This document shows, one piece after another, positions 32,747 to 39,846 of a DNA stretch of 41,966 nucleotides. The notes beneath the pieces are model-generated. The model was not told where the DNA came from. It made no database searches and worked only from the letters and a program-made list of their open reading frames with translations. A program made the translations under genes and the position numbers. The stretch is from Nitriliruptoria bacterium (GTDB taxonomy: Bacteria; Actinomycetota; Nitriliruptoria; Euzebyales; Egibacteraceae): assembly GCA_003550425.1 (NCBI GenBank), contig PUKE01000043.1, positions 1-41,966 of the forward strand. The letters run 5' to 3'. Every line of letters starts with the position of its first letter. Position 1 is the stretch's first letter.

Positions 32747-32805
32747 CACGATCCTCCGAGGTCGATGCGGACGCGGGGAAGGCGTCGCTGGATCGCACAG
32801 GAGGA

Positions 32806-32828
32806 TCGAACAGGAGTTCGTCAGTGTA
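32806..32828 (-). promoter_or_regulatory. LexA (SOS) box and promoter of dnaE2-dinB
   Basis: TCGAAC-AGGA-GTTCGT at 32806-32821 matches the actinobacterial SOS box TCGAAC-N4-GTTCGA in 11 of 12 defined bases. Immediately upstream on the minus strand is a -10-like TACACT (32828-32823, context GCTACACT). A start site about seven bases downstream would lie inside the box, so LexA would block initiation. The leader to dnaE2 would be about 70 bases. Confidence 0.8.
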
Positions 32829-32875
32829 GCGCGGTCGGCGTCGCGCGCACCAGCCGTGGGCAGCGGTGGGTCCCG

Positions 32876-32922
32876 GCAGGGGTGGGCCCCGGCCGCCATC
32901 GGCGGCCGGGGCCCACCCCTGC
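32876..32922. terminator. Perfect 22-bp-stem hairpin terminator
   Basis: The arm at 32876-32897 is the exact reverse complement of 32901-32922, with a 3-base loop (ATC). It is almost entirely G/C and has no T tract. It begins 16 bases after the lipoprotein gene stop on the minus strand and separates that gene from the SOS promoter of dnaE2. The symmetric stem would form in either transcript direction. Confidence 0.8.
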
Positions 32923-32937
32923 GCGGATCGCCGCGGG

Positions 32938-33492
32938 CTAGTAGCCGCCGTCGTCCTCGTCGTCCTCGTCGTCCTCGTCGGCGGCCTCGACGTCGGCCTC
33001 GATCGCCTCGCCCTCGGGGGAGACGACGTACCAGACGTCCTCGACGCCCTGGCCGGTCACGTCGCCGGGCTCCTCGTCGCTCACCCAGCCGTACAGCGGC
33101 CAGCCGTCGTAGGTGACCTGCTCGCCCTCCTCGCGCTCGATGGTGTCCACGAGGTCGCCGTCGACGCCCTCGTCCCACGCGGGGTCGTCGGCCATCAGCG
33201 GCGGCCAGTTGTCGGCGCACTCGTCGACGCAGGCGCTCTCGCCGCTGCCGGGCTCGTCCTCCAGGAACACGTACAGGGTCATGCCGTCGCCGTCGACCAG
33301 GTGCTCGCCGAGGTCGCTGTCGGCCACCGCGAGGTCGGCGTCCTCGGCAGCGTCCTCCTCGGCGTCCTCGTCGACCTCCTCCTCGAGGTCCTCCTCGACG
33401 TCATCAGCGGGCTCCTCGGCCTCCTCGCAGGCGGCGACGAGCAGCAGCAGGGCCGCCAGGGCGGCCAGCAGCGTGCGGGCGGATCGGGTCAT
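32938..33492 (-). CDS. Secreted lipoprotein with COG4315-type repeats
   Basis: Precursor of 184 residues. Signal peptide with lipobox LVAAC places the lipidated Cys at residue 22. A very acidic spacer (about 24-60, mostly Glu/Asp/Ala) is followed by two repeat-like units: MTLYVFLEDEPGSG...CVDECADNWPPL, and WPLYGWVSDEEPGDVTGQGV plus DVWYVVSPEG. The TLYVF..D / PLY.W..D patterns and the CxxxCxxxWPP block are those of the COG4315 (DUF-type YxxxxD) secreted lipoproteins, whose function is unknown. The protein ends in an Asp/Glu run encoded by a 9-bp repeat. ATG preceded by AAGGAG at seven bases. It could be a metal- or polysaccharide-contacting surface protein; that is conjecture. Confidence 0.88.
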   Translation of the reverse strand: MTRSARTLLAALAALLLLVAACEEAEEPADDVEEDLEEEVDEDAEEDAAEDADLAVADSDLGEHLVDGDGMTLYVFLEDEPGSGESACVDECADNWPPLMADDPAWDEGVDGDLVDTIEREEGEQVTYDGWPLYGWVSDEEPGDVTGQGVEDVWYVVSPEGEAIEADVEAADEDDEDDEDDGGY

Positions 33493-33637
33493 CGCGAGGC
33501 TCCTTGCCTGTCGCGTCGGGTCACGGGCTGCCGGGGGGCGGGGACCCCGACGGGTCCAGCGTCCCCCTCGCCCCTTCCTACGACACGCGTCGGGGAATCG
33601 GTTGCAGCCGACGCCGTGCGCGCACCACGTCGCCCGC

Positions 33638-33643
33638 TACCGT
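33638..33643 (+). promoter_or_regulatory. Putative -10 element of the MFS transporter gene
   Basis: TACCGT in context GCTACCGTGCG, 74 bases before the GTG start at 33718. It is the same hexamer and context as in the hnh/moxR divergent region. No clear -35 is seen. Confidence 0.3.
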
Positions 33644-33717
33644 GCGCCGCTGGTGGCGTGCCCGGCGCGCCGCCGCCTGCGCGCAGGACCCGCCACCCAC
33701 CCTCGAGGAGCACGCCC

Positions 33718-35025
33718 GTGCCTGCCGTCTCGCCGTCGCGTGCCCGTCCGCGCTCCTCCCACGGCCTGCCGTGGCACGTGGTGGGCGTGGCCATCGTGGC
33801 GCTCGCCCTGACCGCGCCAGGGCAGACCGCGGGCGTGTCGGTCTTCGTCGACCCGATGATCGAGAGCCTCGGGCTGTCCCGCGCGGAGAGCTCGGGGGCC
33901 TACATGGTGGGCACGCTCATGGGCGCGCTCGCGCTCCCGACCGTCGGCCGCGCGCTGGATCGCCTCGGCGTCCGAGCGGTCATGGCGGCGGTCGGCGGTG
34001 CGTTCGGCCTGGCGGTCGCGGCGATGGCCGGCATCACGGGCCTGATCACCCTCGCGGTGGGGTACGCGGGGATCCGCCTGCTCGGCCAAGGATCCCTGTC
34101 GCTGTCGGCGACCACGTCGGTGGCCGTGGCGTTCACCCGGCACCGCGGGCTGGCGATGGGGCTCACCATGGCCCTTGGCAGCGCCATGCTCGGGCTCATG
34201 CCGCTCGCGCTGACCGGGCTGATCGACGCCGTCGGCTGGCAACGGGCCTGGGTGGTCGCCGGCGGGGTGGTGGCGCTGGTCATCGTGCCGCTGGCGCTGA
34301 TCGGCCTGCGTCACGCCGATCGACGCGCACGCGACGACGAGCCACAGGGTGCCGACGGCCAGGCCGCGGGCCCTGACGCCGACGACGCCGACGACGCGGA
34401 CCCTGACGCCGCGGACGGTGGCGTCGCCGACAGCGGCCGAGGGGATGCCACGCGGGCCGAGGCGCTGCGCAGCCCAGCCTTCTGGGCGATCGTCGGAGGC
34501 ACCGTGGCGACCGGGCTCATCGGCACCGGTCTGCAGTTCCACCAGATCTCGCTGCTCGGCGAGCAGGGGCTGACCAGCGAGCAGGCCGCCGCCAACTTCG
34601 TGCCCCAGAGCGTCACGCTCGTGCTCGCCACGCTGGGCACCGGCTGGCTCGCCGACCGCGTGTCCCATCGCGTGATCGTGCCAGCGGCGATGCTGCTGTT
34701 GATCGGCGCGATGCTGCTCAGCCAGGTCGCCCAGCCCGGGCTGCTGGCGCTGCTCTACGCGGTCGGCGTGGGCGGCTCGGGCGGGGCGGCGCGGGCCTAC
34801 GAGGCCGCGGCGGTGCCGCGCTACTTCGGGACGACCCACGTGGGCGCGATCCGTGGGGCCAGCATGACCGTGAACGTGATGGCCACGGCCCTGGGCCCGG
34901 TCGCGCTCGCCGCGGGCTTCCAGGCCGCCGGCACCTATGCGGCCTCGCTGCTGCCCCTGCTGGCGCTCCCCCTGGCGGTGATCGTGCTCGCGCTCGTCGC
35001 TCGCCCGGCGCAGGACCGCGGCTGA
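33718..35025 (+). CDS. Major facilitator superfamily transporter
   Basis: Polytopic protein of 435 residues with about 12 membrane segments in two halves. They are separated by a Asp/Ala-rich cytoplasmic loop (about 205-245). Visible are GRALDRLGVR after helix 2 (the MFS G-x-x-x-D-R-x-G type loop), a helix-rich block with TSVAVAFTRHRGLAMGLTMALG (about 137-158), and GWLADRVSHR in the second half. It resembles monocarboxylate-transporter-like/OFA MFS proteins (start FVDPMIESLGLSRAE), but the substrate cannot be read from sequence. GTG start follows GAGGAG by seven bases. It converges on the next MFS gene with a 10-base gap. Confidence 0.9.
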   Translation: MPAVSPSRARPRSSHGLPWHVVGVAIVALALTAPGQTAGVSVFVDPMIESLGLSRAESSGAYMVGTLMGALALPTVGRALDRLGVRAVMAAVGGAFGLAVAAMAGITGLITLAVGYAGIRLLGQGSLSLSATTSVAVAFTRHRGLAMGLTMALGSAMLGLMPLALTGLIDAVGWQRAWVVAGGVVALVIVPLALIGLRHADRRARDDEPQGADGQAAGPDADDADDADPDAADGGVADSGRGDATRAEALRSPAFWAIVGGTVATGLIGTGLQFHQISLLGEQGLTSEQAAANFVPQSVTLVLATLGTGWLADRVSHRVIVPAAMLLLIGAMLLSQVAQPGLLALLYAVGVGGSGGAARAYEAAAVPRYFGTTHVGAIRGASMTVNVMATALGPVALAAGFQAAGTYAASLLPLLALPLAVIVLALVARPAQDRG

Positions 35026-35035
35026 CCCTCGCCCG

Positions 35036-36382
35036 TCAGGCCTGCCCGGTGCCCACGTCGGCGCGGCGCGTGGCCTCGGCGGTCTCCTCGGCGGCCACGC
35101 GCCGGCCCTCGCGCTCGTCGACGGTCAGCAGCAGCGCGATGCCCACCACGAAGAACAGCAGGATCGAGAGGATCCCGTAGCGCCCCGAGCCGGTCAGCCC
35201 CACGAAGAACGCGAACACGCCGGGCCCCATCATCCCAGCGAACTTGTCCATGACGCCGAAGAAGCCGAAGAACTCGCCGGACTTGTGCGCGGGGATCATG
35301 GAGGCGTACAGCGAGCGCGACAGCGCCTGGGTGCCGCCCTGCACCATCGCCACGAAGAACGCCAGGATCCAGAACTGCACCGCCGAGGTCATCCAGAAGG
35401 CGAACACGACCACGCCGATGTAGACGCACAGGCCGCCCAGGAGGGCGCGCTTGGTCCCGATCCTCCCCGCCAGCCAGCCGAAGGCGAAGGCGAAGGGGAT
35501 CCCCACGAACTGCACCATCACGATCGCGCCGATGAGCGTGCCCTGCCCGATCCCCAGCCCCGAGCCGTACACCACCGAGAGGCGGATCACGCTGCCGATG
35601 CCATCGCCGTAGATGAAGAACGCGATGAGCAGGACGAAGGCGTGGCGGTACTGCCGCAGGCTCGCGAAGGTCCGCCGCAGCCGTCGCAGCGACAGCAGCA
35701 GCGGCCCCACGTCGATGACCTCGTCGGGGTCGGCGCGCGGCACCGGCTCGCCGACCCGCCGCAGCAGCGGCAGCGAGAAGACCAGCCACCAGGCGGCCAC
35801 GGCCAGGAACGACAGGCGCGCCGGCAGCGTGTCGTCGGCCTCGGCCAGCCCGAACAGGTGCGGCAGCTCGATCACCGCGAGCGAGGCGGCCAGCAGCAGC
35901 CCGGCGCCCAGGTACCCCACGGCGAACGCCCCGGTCGACACGCGGTCGACCTCGTGGGGCGCGGCGATGTGGGGCAGCAGCGCGTCGTAGAAGACCGTGG
36001 AGCCGTTCACGCCCACGTTGATGAGCACGAACATGGTCAGGGCGAGCAGCCAGTCGCCCTGCTGGACGAAGTACAGGCCGGCCGCCCCGGTCACGCCCAC
36101 GAGCATGAACGCCGACAGCAGCGGCTTCTTCAGGCGCCGCTGGTCGGTGACCGCCCCGATGATCGGCGCGACGACGGCGACCGAGACGATGCCGATGGTC
36201 GTCGCGGTCCCAAAGCGCGCCTGTGCCGTGGCGGTCGGGACGCCCTCGGCGGCCACCGTCTCGTAGTAGACGGGGAAGATCGCGGTGACGATCACCGCGT
36301 ACATCGCCGTGATGGCCCACTCGTACATGGCCCACGCCCGCAGCTCGCGGCGATGCAGCCCGAGCCGCTCGAGCAGCGGCAT
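35036..36382 (-). CDS. MFS transporter, UMF1/Atg22-like family
   Basis: Polytopic protein of 448 residues, about 12 membrane segments. The N-terminal RAWAMYEWAITAMYAVIV corresponds to the R.W..YDWANS.F block of UMF1 (Atg22-like) permeases. FFIYGDGIGSVIRL, GGTQALSRSLYASMIP and KSGEFFGFFGVMDKFAGMMGP are further family blocks. Eukaryotic Atg22 exports amino acids from vacuoles; bacterial substrates are unknown. ATG at 36382 chosen, with GAGG five bases upstream. A GTG at 36409 is the main alternative and would add nine residues. Confidence 0.9.
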   Translation of the reverse strand: MPLLERLGLHRRELRAWAMYEWAITAMYAVIVTAIFPVYYETVAAEGVPTATAQARFGTATTIGIVSVAVVAPIIGAVTDQRRLKKPLLSAFMLVGVTGAAGLYFVQQGDWLLALTMFVLINVGVNGSTVFYDALLPHIAAPHEVDRVSTGAFAVGYLGAGLLLAASLAVIELPHLFGLAEADDTLPARLSFLAVAAWWLVFSLPLLRRVGEPVPRADPDEVIDVGPLLLSLRRLRRTFASLRQYRHAFVLLIAFFIYGDGIGSVIRLSVVYGSGLGIGQGTLIGAIVMVQFVGIPFAFAFGWLAGRIGTKRALLGGLCVYIGVVVFAFWMTSAVQFWILAFFVAMVQGGTQALSRSLYASMIPAHKSGEFFGFFGVMDKFAGMMGPGVFAFFVGLTGSGRYGILSILLFFVVGIALLLTVDEREGRRVAAEETAEATRRADVGTGQA

Positions 36383-36455
36383 GCGGGCCTCGGGGGGCGC
36401 GGTGGCCACGAGGGACTCGATTCGCTCGGTGTCGGACGCGGCACCTGCGGGCCGG

Positions 36456-36461
36456 ATGGTA
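36456..36461 (-). promoter_or_regulatory. Putative -10 element of the UMF1-like gene
   Basis: TACCAT on the minus strand, context GCTACCATCCGG, about 75 bases before the ATG at 36382 and 47 before the alternative GTG. No convincing -35. Confidence 0.3.
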
Positions 36462-36490
36462 GCCAGTCCGCGCCCGTGCCGACCATGCGG

Positions 36491-36521
36491 CCTCGCGCCG
36501 CGGCCCCGCGGCGCGGCGAGG
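36491..36521 (-). terminator. Hairpin terminator after murJ
   Basis: GCCGCGG and CCGCGGC form the upper stem around a CC centre, and CCTCGC pairs with GCGAGG at the base with a 3-base bulge. It begins 13 bases after the murJ stop. No T tract. Confidence 0.55.
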
Positions 36522-36534
36522 TCGCTCGGCTGCG

Positions 36535-38196
36535 TCAGCCGCCGCGGGAGGGCACGCGCAGCAGCGCGCGGGCCTCGGTTACGCGCAGCGCCCACGTCGT
36601 GGCGAGGTAGACCACGCCCCCCGCCGTGGCCACCAGCGCCCCGCCGGCCAGCGGCGGCAGGCCCTCCAGCAGCGGGCGCAGCGCCAGCGCCACCCCCATC
36701 GCCGCAGCCGTCGCCGCCAGGATGCGGCCGAGCTCGCCGCCGCCGAGGCTCACCGGTCCCAGCCGAGCCCGCACCTGGCGTCGCAGCAGGAGGTGCTCGA
36801 CCCAGGCGCCCACCGCTGCGCCGAGCGACAGCCCCAGGGCGCCCAGGCGCCCCGCGCCCTCCAGCGCCGCGCGCGCCTGCTCGGGCAGCGGGCCGGTCGC
36901 GGGCAGCTCCCCGACGACCGCCAGCCCCTCGGGGGTGAGGGCGACGCGGTCGAGCTGGAGCATCAGCACCGCGCCCAGGGCAGCCGACAGCGCGACGCGC
37001 AGCAGCCCGGCCCGGGCCACCGCCGGGGCGGCCCCGGCGGCGTACAGGGCCGACTGCAGCAGCCGGCTGGCGGTGATCGCCAGCAGCCCGAGCGCGTAGC
37101 CGGCCAGCACCGCCCCGACGGTCAGCGCGTCCTGGGCGTCGAACTCCCCCCGCTGCCACAGGGCGCCGGCGACCAGGTCGCCCGCGACGAGGAAGAGCCC
37201 AGCGACCGGGGCGACGAAGAACGCCACGCGCGCCAGGCCCGCCCGCACCCGCTCGCGACCCGCGCCCGGCGCGTCGGCGCCCTCGGCCGAGAGCTCGGGC
37301 AGCTCGGCGGCGGCCACGCTCATGCCGAACAGGCTGATGGGGAGCAGGTACAGCACCTGGGCGTAGCCCAGCACCGCCACGGCCGTGCCGGCCAGCACGC
37401 TGGCCAGCGCGAGGTCGACCAGCGCCGAGACCTGCGCGCCGCCGCGGGCGAGGACCACAGGACCCACGGCCCGCAGCACCTGGCGCACCCCCGGGTGGCG
37501 GAGCGACACGCCCAGGCGCAGGCCGGTGACCAGCCGCAGCACGCTGGGCAGCTGGACCCCCAGCTGCAGCGCGCCACCGGCCACCGTCGCCCACGCCAGC
37601 ACGATCGCGAGGTCGGAGAGCTCCGTGGGGCCGCCGACGCCGGCGAGCGCGCCAGCGGCCAGCCCCCCGGCGGCGAGCAGCGCGGCGATCTGCGCGGCGT
37701 TCCACAGCACCGGGGCGACGTAGGACAGGAAGAACCGCCGGTGGCTGTTCAGCACCCCGAGGCACCACGCCGACAGCACCAGCAGCCCCACCCCGGGGGT
37801 GACGATGCGCAGCAGCGTCACCGCGAGCTCGCGCGTCTCCCCGGTCAGCCCGAAGGCGATGACGTCCACCAGCGGGCGCGCGGCGAGGACGCCGACCACC
37901 ACCAGGCCGCCGGTGACCGCCACGAGCAGCCCGGCGATGGACCCCGCGACCCGGCCCGCCTCCTCCTCGCGCCCCTGCGCGAGCAGGCGGCTGTAGACCG
38001 GGATGAACGAGGCCGACAGGACCCCCTCCCCCAGCAGGTTCTGGAGCACGTTGGGGATCCGCATGGCCGCGCGGAAGGCCTCGACGGCCCCGCTCGTGCC
38101 GAGGAAGGCCGCGATCACGACCTCGCGGGCCAGCCCGGCGAGCCGCGACAGCCCGATGCCCGCCGCCACCAGGGTCGAGGAGCGGCGGGAGCTCAT
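36535..38196 (-). CDS. murJ: Lipid II flippase MurJ (MviN family)
   Basis: MOP-superfamily membrane protein of 553 residues with about 14 helices. Family blocks: GLSRLAGLAREVVIAAFLG, FRAAMRIPNVLQNLLGEGVLSASFIPVYSRL (about 40-70), LNSHRRFFLSYVAPVLWN, and LPISLFGMSVAAAELPELS. MurJ flips lipid II, made by MraY and MurG in this window, to the outer face for FtsW/FtsI. No C-terminal pseudokinase or extra domain is present, unlike mycobacterial MviN. It begins at ATG 38196 with no strong ribosome site. A -10-like TAGCAT lies about 60 bases upstream. Confidence 0.93.
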   Translation of the reverse strand: MSSRRSSTLVAAGIGLSRLAGLAREVVIAAFLGTSGAVEAFRAAMRIPNVLQNLLGEGVLSASFIPVYSRLLAQGREEEAGRVAGSIAGLLVAVTGGLVVVGVLAARPLVDVIAFGLTGETRELAVTLLRIVTPGVGLLVLSAWCLGVLNSHRRFFLSYVAPVLWNAAQIAALLAAGGLAAGALAGVGGPTELSDLAIVLAWATVAGGALQLGVQLPSVLRLVTGLRLGVSLRHPGVRQVLRAVGPVVLARGGAQVSALVDLALASVLAGTAVAVLGYAQVLYLLPISLFGMSVAAAELPELSAEGADAPGAGRERVRAGLARVAFFVAPVAGLFLVAGDLVAGALWQRGEFDAQDALTVGAVLAGYALGLLAITASRLLQSALYAAGAAPAVARAGLLRVALSAALGAVLMLQLDRVALTPEGLAVVGELPATGPLPEQARAALEGAGRLGALGLSLGAAVGAWVEHLLLRRQVRARLGPVSLGGGELGRILAATAAAMGVALALRPLLEGLPPLAGGALVATAGGVVYLATTWALRVTEARALLRVPSRGG

Positions 38197-38256
38197 CGCG
38201 GGCGGTCCCGCGGCTGCCGGCGGATCAGGGGGATCAGGGGGCTCACCGAGCGCCGG

Positions 38257-38262
38257 ATGCTA
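38257..38262 (-). promoter_or_regulatory. Putative -10 element of murJ
   Basis: TAGCAT on the minus strand, context GCTAGCATCCGG, very like the GCTACCATCCGG before the UMF1-like gene. A two-copy direct repeat GGATCAGGG (38222-38239, + strand) lies in the leader between it and murJ. Confidence 0.3.
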
Positions 38263-38270
38263 GCGGCTCG

Positions 38271-38309
38271 CCCGCCGCCAGGGACCGCGGGCGCGGCGCG
38301 CGCGGCGGG
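38271..38309 (-). terminator. Possible stem-loop after the oxidoreductase gene
   Basis: CCCGCCGC (38271-38278) is the exact complement of GCGGCGGG (38302-38309), with a 23-base GC-rich loop. It lies directly after the TAG of the oxidoreductase gene. The long loop weakens the call. Confidence 0.3.
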
Positions 38310-38310
38310 G

Positions 38311-39846
38311 CTACCAGCCGCGCACGCGCGCCTCGGCCAGCGCCAGGCGGGCCGCGGCCCGGCCGTTGACCCCGTGCACCGCGCCGCCGGGGAACGTCGC
38401 CGCGCTGCCGAGCATCAGGCCCGCGATCGTCGTGCGGTAGGGCGCGAGCGTGGGCACGGGCCGGAACACCAGCTGGTCCAGGGCGTAGGTGCCATCCCCG
38501 ACGTCGCCCTCCGACAGGTTCGGGTTGCGGGCCTCGAGGTCGGCGGGGAGCATCGCGTGGCGGGCGCGGATCCGGTCGCGGAAGCCGGGCGCGAAGCGCT
38601 CGATCTGCTCCTCCATGGCCTCCAGGAACCAGCCGCCCTCCTGCGACCAATCCAGGCCGCGGGGCACGCGGGTGTAGGCCCACGCGGTGTGCTTGCCCTC
38701 GGGTGCCCGGGTCGGGTCGGCGACGGTCTGCTGACCGGCCAGCAGGAAGGGCTCGCGGGGCAGCTGCCCGTCCTTGACCATCAGCGAGGCGCTGCGGATC
38801 GCCTCGGGCGGCCCGGCCACGTGGATGGTGCCCGCGCTCCGCGCCTCCGGCGCGGTCCAGGGGATCGGGCCGTCCAGGGCCCAGTCCAGCTTGACGGTCC
38901 CGGGCCCGTAGCGGTAGCGGCGCAGCCGGCGCGCGTAGGCCGCGCCCAGCGCCTCCTCGCCGGCGAGGTCCACCAGCGCGTGCGGCGTCGTGTCGGCGAT
39001 GACCACGTCGGCGCGCACGCGACTGCCATCGGCGGTGCGCACGCCGGCGACCCGTCCGCCGCGGCTGACGATGCCCACCACCGGCGTGCGGGTGCGCACC
39101 TGCCCGCCGAGGCTGCGCAGGTAGGACACGAGCGCATCGCTGAGCGACTGGGCCCCACCACGGGGGCTCGGCCAGCCGGCCCCGTGGGCCAGCAGCTGCA
39201 GGTACAGCCCCGCCAGCCCACTGCCGGCGTCGTCGGAGCCGATGTCGGCGTGGTGGACCGAGCCCAGCAGCCACGCCCGCGACCCCGGCGAGGCGAACGT
39301 CTCGCCGGCCAGCTCCCAGGCGGGCATCAGCGCGGTGCGAGCGAACTCGAGCACCCCGTCCAGGCCCAGGCCAGCGGCCAGGCGCAGGCCACCGCGCACG
39401 GGGACCCAGCCCGAGAGCAGGGTCCGCCGCAGCGCCGGCCACTGCTCCATCAGCGGGCCGGCGAGGTCGCGCCAGCCGGCCCCGTCCCCGGGGTGCTGGG
39501 CATCGAGGCTGGCGGCAGTGGCGTCGAGGTCGCGGTAGAGGGCCGGTGCCGTCCCGTCGGGCATGGGATGGGCCATCGCCGCCTCGGGGTGCACCCACTC
39601 GAGGCCGTGCTCGGCCAGCGGCCAGCGGGCGAACACCGGGCTCGCCGAGCCGGCCGGATGGACCGAGCTGAACAGGTCGTGGACGAAGCCGGGCTCGGTG
39701 AGCTCGCCGGAGCGCACCGCGCCACCGGGCTGCTCGGCCAGCTCCAGCACCACCACGTCCCGGCCCGCCTCGGCGAGGGTGATGGCCGCGGCCAGGCCGT
39801 TGGGTCCCGAGCCGATGACCACCGCATCGGCGCGCTCGACGGTCAT
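38311..39846 (-). CDS. FAD-dependent oxidoreductase (phytoene desaturase-like)
   Basis: Protein of 511 residues. N-terminal FAD-binding loop VVIGSGPNGLAAAITLAEAGRDVVVLE (about 8-34) is followed by PGGAVRSGELTEPGFVHDLFS (about 39-59). A middle GGAQSLSDALVSYLRSLGGQV block carries the second FAD segment, and the C-terminal YRTTIAGLMLGSAATFPGGAVHG completes the FAD site (about 470-495). This is the NAD(P)/FAD-dependent, COG1233 carotenoid-desaturase-like group, whose members also include retinol saturase-like enzymes. No carotenoid genes (crtB, crtE) are nearby, so the substrate is unknown. ATG overlaps the upstream gene stop (ATGA). Confidence 0.92.
   Translation of the reverse strand: MTVERADAVVIGSGPNGLAAAITLAEAGRDVVVLELAEQPGGAVRSGELTEPGFVHDLFSSVHPAGSASPVFARWPLAEHGLEWVHPEAAMAHPMPDGTAPALYRDLDATAASLDAQHPGDGAGWRDLAGPLMEQWPALRRTLLSGWVPVRGGLRLAAGLGLDGVLEFARTALMPAWELAGETFASPGSRAWLLGSVHHADIGSDDAGSGLAGLYLQLLAHGAGWPSPRGGAQSLSDALVSYLRSLGGQVRTRTPVVGIVSRGGRVAGVRTADGSRVRADVVIADTTPHALVDLAGEEALGAAYARRLRRYRYGPGTVKLDWALDGPIPWTAPEARSAGTIHVAGPPEAIRSASLMVKDGQLPREPFLLAGQQTVADPTRAPEGKHTAWAYTRVPRGLDWSQEGGWFLEAMEEQIERFAPGFRDRIRARHAMLPADLEARNPNLSEGDVGDGTYALDQLVFRPVPTLAPYRTTIAGLMLGSAATFPGGAVHGVNGRAAARLALAEARVRGW

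Noticed and set aside
29948-32941. Very long + frame antisense to dnaE2
   Set aside because: Product lacks any recognisable domain and mirrors the codon bias of dnaE2 on the opposite strand.
32747-33220. N-terminal extension of DnaE2 into the lipoprotein gene
   Set aside because: It would span the SOS box and the 22-bp hairpin; GGAGG before the GTG at 32746 defines the start.
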